DNA of 64,000 nucleotides from Vibrio maritimus. GTDB taxonomy: Bacteria; Pseudomonadota; Gammaproteobacteria; Enterobacterales; Vibrionaceae. Made by a program: the position numbers and the translations under genes. Numbering within the stretch: the stretch's first letter is position 1; every line of letters begins with the position of its first letter. Under the pieces are notes generated by a model, which did no database searches, had not been told where the DNA came from, and worked only from the letters and a program-made list of their open reading frames with translations. The stretch is from NCBI RefSeq assembly GCF_021441885.1, contig NZ_CP090438.1, positions 496,001-560,000 of the forward strand, given 5' to 3'. Below are positions 35,665 to 43,995 of the stretch, one piece after another.

Positions 35665-36634
35665 ATGCGGTACGTTTAACAGCCATGTAAGCAAGAGCAA
35701 CTAGCGCTTCTTTATAGTCACTCTCGGGAAGGATAGAAATCGCCTCTACGGCTTTATCCGCTTCTCTAAATGCGATGTCTTCAGTGTATTTAAGCGAGCC
35801 GACACGCTTCATTGTGGCCATGATATCTTCTATCTTATCGAGACCATTGCCTTTCTCAATCGCTTCACGAATCATTTCAGCCTCATGGGCTTCACCATGT
35901 TGCATCGCGTGGATAAGCGGAAGTGTTGGCTTACCTTCTGCCAAATCATCACCGACGTTTTTGCCCATGTCCTCACCTGATGAGGTGTAGTCCATCACGT
36001 CGTCGATGAGCTGGAACGCAGTGCCTAAGAACTTGCCGTAGTTTTGTAGTGCGGCTTCTACTTCTGGCTCGGCATCATTGAGAATGGCACCTACCTGAGT
36101 TGCCGCTTCAAACAGGCGGGCGGTTTTAGAGTAGATGACCTGCATGTAACTCTCTTCAGTGGTGTCTGGATCATTACAGTTCATTAACTGCTGAACTTCA
36201 CCTTCTGCGATTACGTTAACGGCGTCACTCATGAGCTCTAAAATGCGCAAAGAGCCAAGACCAGTCATCATTTGGAAAGAACGAGTATAGATGTAATCTC
36301 CGACCAGAACGCTCGCTGCATTGCCAAATGCTGCGTTTGCGGTCGCTTTACCACGGCGCATGTCAGACTCATCAACGACGTCATCGTGCAGTAGGGTTGC
36401 CGTGTGAATAAACTCAATAAAGGCTGCAGCAGTCGTATGAGCGTTTCCTTGGTAGCCGAGCGCTTTGGCCGACAAAAGAGCAAGTAGTGGTCTTATGCGC
36501 TTTCCACCACTGTTCACGATATAAAAACCAAGTTGATTGATTAGACTAACTTCTGAGTTTAATTGTGCTTGTATTGTTTCATTCACTTTTGCCATATCGT
36601 CGGCAGTCAGTGCTTGGATAGCTTTAAAATCCAT
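35663..36634 (-). CDS. ispB: Octaprenyl diphosphate synthase IspB
   Basis: Trans-prenyltransferase making the C40 side chain of ubiquinone and menaquinone. The first aspartate-rich motif is LLHDDVVDESD and the second LIDDVMDY. NSGGKRIRPLLALLS is the isopentenyl diphosphate binding region. The 323-aa length equals E. coli IspB. It is divergent from rplU-rpmA-cgtA, the common gammaproteobacterial arrangement. A 272-nt gap between the two start codons must hold both promoters. Confidence 0.96.
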   Translation of the reverse strand: MDFKAIQALTADDMAKVNETIQAQLNSEVSLINQLGFYIVNSGGKRIRPLLALLSAKALGYQGNAHTTAAAFIEFIHTATLLHDDVVDESDMRRGKATANAAFGNAASVLVGDYIYTRSFQMMTGLGSLRILELMSDAVNVIAEGEVQQLMNCNDPDTTEESYMQVIYSKTARLFEAATQVGAILNDAEPEVEAALQNYGKFLGTAFQLIDDVMDYTSSGEDMGKNVGDDLAEGKPTLPLIHAMQHGEAHEAEMIREAIEKGNGLDKIEDIMATMKRVGSLKYTEDIAFREADKAVEAISILPESDYKEALVALAYMAVKRTA

Positions 36635-36906
36635 TACATACCCGGTTGAGCTTAGAGCCAGTAAGGCTTAGTCATTAGTTATAATCTGTGAATAATACAC
36701 TAAAAAACGTTGATTAATACATGGTGAAAGGGCATTATTGCCGCACTTTTCATTGGCGATTAGTGTTTCGCCAATTTTTTCAAAATATGGCTTGTCATAG
36801 GGTAATCATTCGCGTAGAATCTGCGCCCTATTGATGATTAGTTTAGCGCACACCCTATTTGTTGAAATAACAATCAAAAGGCTGTGCGGAAAAAGCGGAG
36901 TAAAAT

Positions 36907-37218
36907 ATGTACGCTGTTTTCCAATCTGGTGGTAAACAACACCGTGTAAGCGAAGGTCAAACTCTTCGTTTAGAGAAATTAGACGTTGAAACTGGTGCAA
37001 CTGTTGAATTTGATAAAGTTCTACTTGTTGCTAACGGTGAAGACATTCAAGTTGGCGCTCCTCTAGTAGAGGGCGGCAAGGTTGTTGCTGAAGTAGTACA
37101 ACACGGTCGTGGCGATAAAGTTAAAATCGTTAAGTTCCGTCGTCGTAAGCACTCTCGTAAGCAACAAGGTCACCGTCAGTGGTTCACGGAAGTGAAAATC
37201 ACTGGCATCAACGCTTAA
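36907..37218 (+). CDS. rplU: 50S ribosomal protein L21
   Basis: Large-subunit protein binding 23S rRNA near L20. The sequence MYAVFQSGGKQHRVSEGQ and FRRRKHSRKQQGHRQWFT is unmistakable, with the normal length of 103 aa. The preceding AAAAGCGGAGTAAAAT supplies the ribosome binding site. It is 20 nt before rpmA. Codon use is strongly biased, as expected for a highly expressed gene. Confidence 0.99.
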   Translation: MYAVFQSGGKQHRVSEGQTLRLEKLDVETGATVEFDKVLLVANGEDIQVGAPLVEGGKVVAEVVQHGRGDKVKIVKFRRRKHSRKQQGHRQWFTEVKITGINA

Positions 37219-37238
37219 TCGATTAGGAGAGTTTAACA

Positions 37239-37496
37239 ATGGCACACAAAAAAGCTGGTGGTTCTACTCGTAACGGCCGCGATTCAGAAAGCAAACGTCT
37301 AGGTGTTAAGCGTTTCGGTGGTGAGTCTGTTCTTGCAGGTAACATCATCGTACGTCAACGTGGTACTAAGTTCCACGCTGGTACTAACGTTGGTATCGGT
37401 AAAGACCATACTCTTTTCGCTCTTACTGAAGGTAAAGTGAAATTCGAAGTTAAAGGTCCTAAGAACCGTAAATTCGTTAGCATCGAAGCTGAGTAA
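37239..37496 (+). CDS. rpmA: 50S ribosomal protein L27
   Basis: Large-subunit protein whose N terminus reaches the peptidyl-transferase centre. MAHKKAGGSTRNGRDSESKR and the rest of the 85 aa match bacterial L27 without any cleavable N-terminal extension. TTAGGAGAGTTTAACA precedes the ATG. An intrinsic terminator follows, partly separating it from cgtA. Confidence 0.99.
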   Translation: MAHKKAGGSTRNGRDSESKRLGVKRFGGESVLAGNIIVRQRGTKFHAGTNVGIGKDHTLFALTEGKVKFEVKGPKNRKFVSIEAE

Positions 37497-37544
37497 TTAA
37501 GCGTTTAGCTAAATTACCCAATGCTTTCAAGCTGAATTCAAAAG

Positions 37545-37570
37545 CCCTGCCGAGTCGGCGGGGTTTTTTA
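37545..37570 (+). terminator. Terminator after rpmA
   Basis: CCCTGCCG (37545-37552), loop AGT, CGGCGGGG (37556-37563), followed by TTTTTTA. It ends the rplU-rpmA transcript, so cgtA probably also has its own promoter in 37571-37740. Confidence 0.85.
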
Positions 37571-37752
37571 TTTGTATTGAAATGAAGGCAGTCGATAGAG
37601 ACGAATCTCTAGGTTTAGATAAGGTCTAGCTTGGTGGGGAGTCGTCTCTGTCATCTGCTAAAATGTAGTGATAATCGAATGAAGCCATAAGGCGCGTCTG
37701 AACGACGCTTTATTCTTATGGTGGGTAAGCGAAGAAGTAGTCGGAGTAAGAG

Positions 37753-38922
37753 ATGAAGTTCGTTGATGAAGCGGTAGTAAAAGTCCAAGCGGGCGACGGC
37801 GGTAGCGGCGTTGTCAGCTTTTGGCGTGAAAAATTTGTAGCTAAGGGTGGTCCTGATGGTGGTGACGGCGGCGATGGCGGCGACGTTTACATTGAGGCGG
37901 ATGAAAACCTTAATACGTTGATCGACTACCGTTTCCAGCGCTTCTATGAAGCGGAGCGTGGTGAAAACGGTCGTGGCGGTAACTGTACAGGTAAGCGTGG
38001 CAAAGACAAAGTCATGAAGGTGCCAGTTGGTACTCGCGCGGTTGATATTCACACTAACGAAATCGTGGCAGAAGTAGCTGAACATGGCAAAAAAGTCATG
38101 GTAGCCAAAGGCGGTTGGCACGGTCTTGGTAACACGCGTTTTAAATCATCGGTTAACCGTGCGCCGCGTCAAAAGACGCTTGGTACCAAAGGTGAAATCC
38201 GCGAGCTGCGCCTAGAGCTACTTCTACTGGCTGACGTTGGTATGCTTGGTTTGCCAAACGCAGGTAAATCTACCTTTATTCGCGCGGTATCAGCGGCGAA
38301 ACCTAAGGTTGCGGACTATCCGTTTACTACTCTGATCCCAAGTCTTGGTGTTGTGAGTGTAGTACCTGAGAAGAGCTTCGTCGTGGCTGACATCCCAGGT
38401 CTAATTGAAGGTGCTGCGGATGGTGCTGGCCTTGGTATTCGTTTCTTGAAGCACCTAGAGCGCTGTCGCGTGCTACTGCACATGATCGATATTATGCCTA
38501 TTGATCAATCAAGCCCAGTTGAAAATGCACTGACTATCATTGATGAGCTTGAGCAGTACAGTGAAAAACTGGCGGATAAGCCGCGTTGGTTAGTGTTCAA
38601 CAAAGTTGATCTGATGCCAGAAGACGAAGCCAATGAAGTGATCCAAGAGATCCTTGATGCGCTGGGCTGGGAAGATGAATACTTTAAGATCTCTGCGGTC
38701 AACAAGAACGGCACCAAAGAGCTTTGCTACAAGCTAGCAGACTTTATGGAGACCTTACCGCGTGCTGAAGAAGAGATCTCTGAAGAAGAAAAAGTCGACT
38801 TCATGTGGGATGACTACCATAAAGACGCTATGTCAGGTAAAGACGTTATCACTGAAGATGATGACTGGGATGATTGGGACGACGAAGAAGATGACGGTCA
38901 CGTTGTCTACGTTCGCGACTAA
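37753..38922 (+). CDS. cgtA: Obg family GTPase CgtA/ObgE
   Basis: Ribosome-associated GTPase needed for 50S assembly, growth control and the stringent response. The N-terminal Obg fold has glycine-rich turns (GGPDGGDGGDGGDVYIEADE). The G domain has G1 GLPNAGKST, G2/G3 DIPGLIEGAADGAGLG and G4 NKVDLM. The C terminus is strongly acidic (DDWDDWDDEEDDG), as in other gammaproteobacteria. At 389 aa it is complete. The first ATG follows GGAGTAAGAG. Confidence 0.97.
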   Translation: MKFVDEAVVKVQAGDGGSGVVSFWREKFVAKGGPDGGDGGDGGDVYIEADENLNTLIDYRFQRFYEAERGENGRGGNCTGKRGKDKVMKVPVGTRAVDIHTNEIVAEVAEHGKKVMVAKGGWHGLGNTRFKSSVNRAPRQKTLGTKGEIRELRLELLLLADVGMLGLPNAGKSTFIRAVSAAKPKVADYPFTTLIPSLGVVSVVPEKSFVVADIPGLIEGAADGAGLGIRFLKHLERCRVLLHMIDIMPIDQSSPVENALTIIDELEQYSEKLADKPRWLVFNKVDLMPEDEANEVIQEILDALGWEDEYFKISAVNKNGTKELCYKLADFMETLPRAEEEISEEEKVDFMWDDYHKDAMSGKDVITEDDDWDDWDDEEDDGHVVYVRD

Positions 38923-38940
38923 ATCGCCATTGATTTTGAA

Positions 38941-38968
38941 AAACCGCAATTGTTATTGCGGTTTTTTT
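38941..38968 (+). terminator. Terminator after cgtA
   Basis: AAACCGCAAT (38941-38950), loop TGTT, ATTGCGGTTT (38955-38964), then TTTT. Clear intrinsic terminator. Confidence 0.9.
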
Positions 38969-39111
38969 GTGCCTAAATCATTTCTCTGATACGTAATCTG
39001 AGGCAAACTAACCCGCTTAAACGTTTGCATTGTTGTGATACAGAACCTTACAGGTACTAAGCACTGCAAGATACCAAGCAGTGCGATAAGAATTATCGCT
39101 AGGAAGGAAAC

Positions 39112-39879
39112 ATGGCACCAAATCAAAGAGCAGTCTCTCGACTGATCGCTCAAGCAGGTCAGATGCTGTTAGCCCATGGCGCTGAAAGCACCTTAGTTGG
39201 ACACATTACTCACCGTATAGGGAAAGCGGCGGGAATGGATGAGATTGAAGTCTCGTTGTCAGCCAGTTCGCTGGTCGTGACCACGGTATACAAAGAACAC
39301 TGTGTGACTACCGCGAGACGAAGTCCGGATCGTGGCTTGAACATGCGTGTTGTGACGCAGATACAGCGTATCTGCATCATGATGGAGAAGGGCATTCTAG
39401 ACTATCAACTTGCTCAAAAGAAGATCGATCAAATTAGCCCCGAAAGATATAACCGCTGGCTAGTGGTGGTAATGATCGGACTGTCTTGCGCGGCATTTAG
39501 CCGGTTAGCAGGTGGTGATTGGGCGGTATTCGCCATGACCTTTCTTGCATCCGCGTGTGGCATGATCGTTAGGCAAGAGTTTGGTCACCGTCATTTCAAC
39601 CCTCTGCTTAACTTTGCGATTACCGCGTTTGTGACCACGCTAATCTCCGCTCAAGCCGTGATTTATGGCATTGGCGCACAGCCGCAGCTCGTAATGGCCT
39701 CTTCGGTCCTTATGCTGGTTCCGGGTTTTCCGCTCATCAACTCTGTAGCAGATATGATCAAAGGTTACGTCAATATGGGTATCGCTCGCTTTGTTATGGC
39801 GAGTCTGCTGACGCTCGCAACCTGTTTAGGGATCGTTGGCGCAATGAGTATTACCAATGTACTAGGGTGGGTGCAGTGA
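39112..39879 (+). CDS. yjjP: ThrE-type exporter subunit YjjP (DUF1212)
   Basis: Large half of a split threonine/serine-exporter-like transporter; in E. coli YjjPB exports succinate. The N-terminal cytoplasmic part (RLIAQAGQMLLAHGAEST, ISLSASSL-like VSLSASSLVVTTVY) is followed by about five membrane segments from residue ~115. TAGGAAGGAAAC precedes the ATG. Its TGA stop overlaps the yjjB start (TGATG), so the two subunits are translationally coupled. The true substrate here is unknown. Confidence 0.92.
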   Translation: MAPNQRAVSRLIAQAGQMLLAHGAESTLVGHITHRIGKAAGMDEIEVSLSASSLVVTTVYKEHCVTTARRSPDRGLNMRVVTQIQRICIMMEKGILDYQLAQKKIDQISPERYNRWLVVVMIGLSCAAFSRLAGGDWAVFAMTFLASACGMIVRQEFGHRHFNPLLNFAITAFVTTLISAQAVIYGIGAQPQLVMASSVLMLVPGFPLINSVADMIKGYVNMGIARFVMASLLTLATCLGIVGAMSITNVLGWVQ

Positions 39880-40352
39880 TGTCCGTATTTGAACTTTTAC
39901 TTGCACTGCTAAACGATATGTTTTTTGCGGCGATTCCTGCCGTGGGTTTTGCTTTGGTATTCAATGTTCCCCAGAATGCGTTAGCGTACTGTGCTATCGG
40001 CGGTGCAATTGGTCATGGCTCTCGCTTTCTCATGATGCATTATGGTGTGCCTATCGAGTGGGCGACCTTTTTTGCCGCAACCATAGTAGGGATGATTGGC
40101 GTGCATTGGTCTCATAAGTTTTTGGCGCATCCTAAGGTGTTTACCGTGGCCGCTTTAATTCCTATGGTGCCAGGTGTATTTGCCTTTAAAGCCATGATTG
40201 CTATGGTGGAAATCAACCATTTAGGGTACACGCCAGAGCTTTTAGCCACTCTGATGGAGAACTTTTTAAAGGCCATGTTCATTATCGCTGGTCTTGCCGT
40301 TGGTCTTGCCATGCCAGGGCTGCTATTCTACCGCCGACGACCAATTGTTTAA
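39879..40352 (+). CDS. yjjB: ThrE-type exporter subunit YjjB (DUF3815)
   Basis: Small membrane half (157 aa, four or five helices) of the YjjPB pair. ALVFNVPQNALAYCAIGGAIGHGSR and MVPGVFAFKAMIA are typical. I place the start at the ATG at 39879, one base overlapping the yjjP stop, rather than at the in-frame GTG codons at 39867 or 39876. folA follows 16 nt later. Confidence 0.92.
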   Translation: MSVFELLLALLNDMFFAAIPAVGFALVFNVPQNALAYCAIGGAIGHGSRFLMMHYGVPIEWATFFAATIVGMIGVHWSHKFLAHPKVFTVAALIPMVPGVFAFKAMIAMVEINHLGYTPELLATLMENFLKAMFIIAGLAVGLAMPGLLFYRRRPIV

Positions 40353-40368
40353 CTAGGAACGTATTTTC

Positions 40369-40848
40369 ATGATCATCAGTATGATAGCCGCGATGGCAAA
40401 CAATCGAACTATTGGCAAAGACAATCAGATGCCTTGGCATTTGCCTGCGGATTTCGCTTGGTTCAAACGTTGTACCATGGGAAAGCCCGTCATCATGGGC
40501 CGTAAAACCTATGAGTCGATTGGTCGCCCACTACCTGGTCGTCGCAATATCGTGGTGAGTCGTAATGCTGAGCTTGAGATTGAAGGCGTCGATACTGTGA
40601 CTTCATTGGATGAGGCACTATTGCTGGTTAGTGGTGTTGAAGAGGCCATGATCATTGGTGGAGGGAGCTTCTATACCCATTGCCTGCCAATGGCACATAA
40701 ACTCTATCTAACCCATATTAATGCTGAGATTGATGGTGACACTCAGTTCCCGGAATGGGGAGAGGGCTGGAAACAGACTCATAGCGAGCACTATAGCTCT
40801 GATGAGAAAAACGCTTATGACATGGAGTTTGTCATTTTAGAGCGTTAA
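40369..40848 (+). CDS. folA: Dihydrofolate reductase
   Basis: NADPH-dependent reduction of dihydrofolate to tetrahydrofolate; the trimethoprim target. ISMIAAMANNRTIGKDNQMPW, LPADFAWFKR with the catalytic Asp, MGRKTYESIGRPLPGRRNIVVSR and MIIGGGSFYTH are all present. Length 159 aa equals E. coli FolA. It is convergent with apaH across a strong hairpin. Confidence 0.97.
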   Translation: MIISMIAAMANNRTIGKDNQMPWHLPADFAWFKRCTMGKPVIMGRKTYESIGRPLPGRRNIVVSRNAELEIEGVDTVTSLDEALLLVSGVEEAMIIGGGSFYTHCLPMAHKLYLTHINAEIDGDTQFPEWGEGWKQTHSEHYSSDEKNAYDMEFVILER

Positions 40849-40856
40849 TGCTGATA

Positions 40857-40892
40857 TTGACTCCAAAGCTAGCAGGCTTTGGAGTCAATGGT
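40857..40892. terminator. Terminator between folA and apaH
   Basis: TTGACTCCAAAGC (40857-40869), loop TAGCAG, GCTTTGGAGTCAA (40876-40888) is a 13-bp perfect stem followed by TGGTTTTA on the plus strand. It can serve both convergent genes. Confidence 0.8.
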
Positions 40893-40911
40893 TTTATATT
40901 CTATCGATAGA

Positions 40912-41715
40912 TTAAAGAGCTTGTTGGCTGAATAGCTTTTTGTCTTCCCAACGAATCATGGTCAGTGCGCCACCCCAAACACATCCGGTATCTAGACCTA
41001 TGACCTCATCGCTCACGTATCCTCCGAGCGCTGCCCAATGCCCGAATAAAACCGCTTTGCCGAGTGGTTGTCGCTCGGGCAATTGAAACCAAGGAATATA
41101 CTCATTTGCGTTGACATCGTTTGGTGGCAGTTTACACCCCATATCCAAACGCCCGTCAGGGAAGCAAAATCGCATTCTAGTGAATGCATTAATGGTGTAA
41201 CGAAAACGCTCTATGCCTGAGAGTGACTCTGACCACAGATCCGGTTCATTACTGTACATCTTTTTGATCAGCTTTTTCCAGTTAGCGCCTTTCAGTTCCG
41301 TCTCGACCTCTGCTGCACAGGCCCTCGCTTGCTCTAGCGTCCATTGTGGTGAGACACCAGCATGGCACACCACAAACTCATCGTGTTCGAGCAGAAGTGG
41401 ATGATGTCTCAACCAATCAAGCAGCTCGTCACGGTCAAGAGCATCTAGAATAGGTAGGGTTTTGTCTTTTGGCTTCGCTTTGTGAATACCTAATGATACC
41501 GCTAGAAGGTGAAGGTCGTGGTTTCCAAGGCATACCTTTGCTGATAACCCTAAGGAGCGCACAAACCTCAAAGTCTCCAGTGACTTTGGTCCCCTAGCAA
41601 CAAGGTCGCCAGCGAACCAAACAGTGTCGTGCTCGGGGTTGAATTGAGCGCTCGATAAAAGAAGGTGCAGTTCATCAAGACAGCCTTGAATGTCTCCGAC
41701 AATATAATTTGCCAC
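40912..41715 (-). CDS. apaH: Symmetrical bis(5'-nucleosyl)-tetraphosphatase ApaH
   Basis: Hydrolyses Ap4A to two ADP and removes Np4 caps from RNA. The PPP-family phosphoesterase motifs are GDIQGC (GDxxG), GDLVARGP (GDxxxRG) and GNHD. 267 aa. It is the last gene of the lptD-surA-pdxA-ksgA-apaG-apaH operon and lies 8 nt behind apaG. Confidence 0.97.
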   Translation of the reverse strand: MANYIVGDIQGCLDELHLLLSSAQFNPEHDTVWFAGDLVARGPKSLETLRFVRSLGLSAKVCLGNHDLHLLAVSLGIHKAKPKDKTLPILDALDRDELLDWLRHHPLLLEHDEFVVCHAGVSPQWTLEQARACAAEVETELKGANWKKLIKKMYSNEPDLWSESLSGIERFRYTINAFTRMRFCFPDGRLDMGCKLPPNDVNANEYIPWFQLPERQPLGKAVLFGHWAALGGYVSDEVIGLDTGCVWGGALTMIRWEDKKLFSQQAL

Positions 41716-41723
41716 AGTGTTCC

Positions 41724-42104
41724 TTAATTCAAAATATTGGGGATAGCGAGGCGAAAGGGCTCGATCTCCGCGATAAACTCTTTGCCGGCTTCGTCAAGCA
41801 TGATGTAGTGACCTTGCATGACGCCTAGCGGTGTTTCGATGGCCGTGCCACTGGTATAGGTGTATTCGTCATTTTTTTCGATTACAGGCTGCTGACCCAC
41901 AACACCTTCACCTTCTACGGTAAGTTGTTTGCCGTTGGCGTCGGTAATGAGCCAGCGACGACTGATGAGTTGCACGGTTTCTTGGCTGAGATTTTTGATG
42001 GTAATGATGTAGGCAAACACATAACGATTGTTGTCTGGATCGGATTGCTCTTCTACGTACTTAGTATGTACTTGGCATTTTACGCATGGCGTAGTCGACT
42101 CCAT
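41724..42104 (-). CDS. apaG: ApaG protein
   Basis: Small fibronectin-III-like beta-sandwich protein of unclear biochemical role (older name CorD). RYVFAYIITIKNLS and TPLGVMQGHYIM are conserved. The ATG at 42104 (126 aa) follows CCAGGAGAGAGAC, a strong ribosome binding site. An in-frame ATG at 42134 would add ten residues across that site and is rejected. It is the fifth gene of the operon. Confidence 0.95.
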   Translation of the reverse strand: MESTTPCVKCQVHTKYVEEQSDPDNNRYVFAYIITIKNLSQETVQLISRRWLITDANGKQLTVEGEGVVGQQPVIEKNDEYTYTSGTAIETPLGVMQGHYIMLDEAGKEFIAEIEPFRLAIPNILN

Positions 42105-42202
42105 GTCTCTCTCCTGGCAGCTTATGGTGTTCATCCATCAGATATGACAAAAAAAACGCTCAATAGCAAGCTAGTGAGCGTTTTTTCTATTATTGATTTG
42201 TA

Positions 42203-43009
42203 TTAACCATGGTTGGCGTCGAGCCAGTTCGCCATGTCAACAAACTGTTGCAGTGTCAGGTTCTCTGGTCGCATTGATGGATTCACACCAAGCTCTTCCA
42301 AGATTTCTGCAGACATCAGTGCTTTATAACAGTTGCGCACGGTTTTACGACGTTGGTTAAAGCCTTCGCGACACACACGATCAAGCCACTTAAGGCTGGT
42401 TGCTGGGTAAGGCAGTTCTTCGTAAGGTACGAGACGCACAACTGCAGAGTCTACTTTTGGCGGCGGTACGAATGCCGTTGGCGGCACTTCAAGTACGGGG
42501 ACCACTTTGCAGTAGTATTGTGCCATGACCGTCAGACGCCCATAAGCTTTGCTACCTGGCCCTGCAGCTAGACGGTTAACCACTTCTTTTTGAAGCATAA
42601 AGTGCATATCTTGAATGTCTTTATGGAATTCAAACAAGTGGAACATCAAAGGTGTAGAGATGTTATATGGCAGGTTACCGAAGATACGCAGTTTGTTGTT
42701 TGGCTTCACCAGCTGGGTGAAGTCAAAACGCATCGCGTCGCCTTCGTGAATCGTCAATTTATCGGCTAGATCTGGGTGATTACGCAGACGCTCCGCCAAG
42801 TCACGGTCTAGCTCGATTACCGTGAACTTATCGACTTCTTTGCCCACTGGCTCAGTGATAGCACCAAGACCAGGACCGATCTCAACGAGGTTTTGACCCG
42901 GTTTTGGGTTAATCGAGGATACGATGCCATCGATAATGTAAGGATCGTTCAGGAAGTTCTGACCAAAGCGTTTTCTGGCCTTGTGCCCTAAATGGACATC
43001 ATTTCTCAT
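42203..43009 (-). CDS. rsmA: 16S rRNA (adenine1518/1519-N6) dimethyltransferase RsmA/KsgA
   Basis: Dimethylates A1518 and A1519 of 16S rRNA late in 30S assembly; its loss gives kasugamycin resistance. SAM motif I is VEIGPGLGAIT, and the catalytic motif IV is FGNLPYNISTPL. N-terminal KRFGQNFLNDP and C-terminal NQRRKTVRNCY are family hallmarks. 268 aa. The start overlaps the pdxA stop by 4 nt. Confidence 0.97.
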   Translation of the reverse strand: MRNDVHLGHKARKRFGQNFLNDPYIIDGIVSSINPKPGQNLVEIGPGLGAITEPVGKEVDKFTVIELDRDLAERLRNHPDLADKLTIHEGDAMRFDFTQLVKPNNKLRIFGNLPYNISTPLMFHLFEFHKDIQDMHFMLQKEVVNRLAAGPGSKAYGRLTVMAQYYCKVVPVLEVPPTAFVPPPKVDSAVVRLVPYEELPYPATSLKWLDRVCREGFNQRRKTVRNCYKALMSAEILEELGVNPSMRPENLTLQQFVDMANWLDANHG

Positions 43010-43995
43010 TGTCTGCTCTCTACTAAGTCTATTGCGTACGCCAGCGCTGTCTCAAAGCTGCCAAAGTCTGCTTGGCCTGTGCCAGCAAGATCAATCGCGG
43101 TGCCATGATCAACCGATGTCCTTATAAAAGGTAGACCAAGTGTGATGTTTACTGAACGACCAAAGCCTTTGTATTTCAATACAGGGAGTACTTGATCGTG
43201 ATACATGCCTAAGACAGCATCCGCTTCGCGTAAGTATTTGTCATTAAATATCGTGTCGGCGGGTAATGGGCCAACAAGCTGATAATTTTTCTCTGTGCGA
43301 AGTTTTTCTAGGGTAGGAGTGATGGTTTCAATCTCTTCCATTCCTAGGCAGCCATCTTCACCCGCGTGAGGGTTTAGGCCGCAGACATAGATGTTTGGTG
43401 TCTTGATACCAAACTTGGTGACCAAATCATGGTGCAGTATGTCGACGATTCGCGTTACGCGATCTTCGGTGATGGCATTAGGCACTTCCGATAAGGGAAG
43501 GTGAGTCGTAACCAGTGCAGTTCTTAACCCTTCCGTTGCGAGCATCATCACCACAAGTGGTGTATTTGATACCTCGGCAAAGAACTCTGTATGGCCACTA
43601 AAGCTAACGCCAGCGCGATTGATCACCCCTTTGTGCACAGGGCCGGTGACAATAGCATCAAATTCACCTTTCATACAGCCTTTTGCGGCTTTTTCTAGGG
43701 TATTTAATACGTATTGCCCGTTTCGCTCATCCAGAACACCTGCTTTCGCAGGCACTGCAAGTGGTTCATGCAAAATAACCAATCGACCAGGTGTATGAGA
43801 ATCGAAATTCTGTGGATCGAAATCAGTGAGTTCGACGCTTATACCGAGCTGCTGTGCGCGTTCTGCGATCAAAGATTTGTCGGCGCAAATGACCACTTGA
43901 TGTGGCCATTCCTTTTGCGATAGTGCGACCGCTAAGTCAGGACCTATTCCTGCAGGCTCGCCTGCCGTAACAATAACGCGCTTAATTGGTTGCAT
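43006..43995 (-). CDS. pdxA: 4-hydroxythreonine-4-phosphate dehydrogenase PdxA
   Basis: NAD-dependent enzyme in the DXP-dependent pyridoxal phosphate pathway. VTAGEPAGIGPDL at the N terminus, SGHTEFFAE, GLNPHAGEDG and YHDQVLPVLKYKGFG carry the metal-binding histidines. I place the start at the ATG at 43995 (MQPIKRVIVTAGEP), behind GACGAAGAGA. The in-frame ATG at 44010 adds five residues and overlaps surA more. Either way it overlaps the surA stop region. Confidence 0.95.
   Translation of the reverse strand: MQPIKRVIVTAGEPAGIGPDLAVALSQKEWPHQVVICADKSLIAERAQQLGISVELTDFDPQNFDSHTPGRLVILHEPLAVPAKAGVLDERNGQYVLNTLEKAAKGCMKGEFDAIVTGPVHKGVINRAGVSFSGHTEFFAEVSNTPLVVMMLATEGLRTALVTTHLPLSEVPNAITEDRVTRIVDILHHDLVTKFGIKTPNIYVCGLNPHAGEDGCLGMEEIETITPTLEKLRTEKNYQLVGPLPADTIFNDKYLREADAVLGMYHDQVLPVLKYKGFGRSVNITLGLPFIRTSVDHGTAIDLAGTGQADFGSFETALAYAIDLVESRQ

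Noticed and set aside
37651..38121. 156-codon open frame antisense to the start of cgtA
   Set aside because: Thr/Val/Ala-biased translation created by the opposite strand of the glycine-rich Obg domain; no ribosome binding site or protein features.
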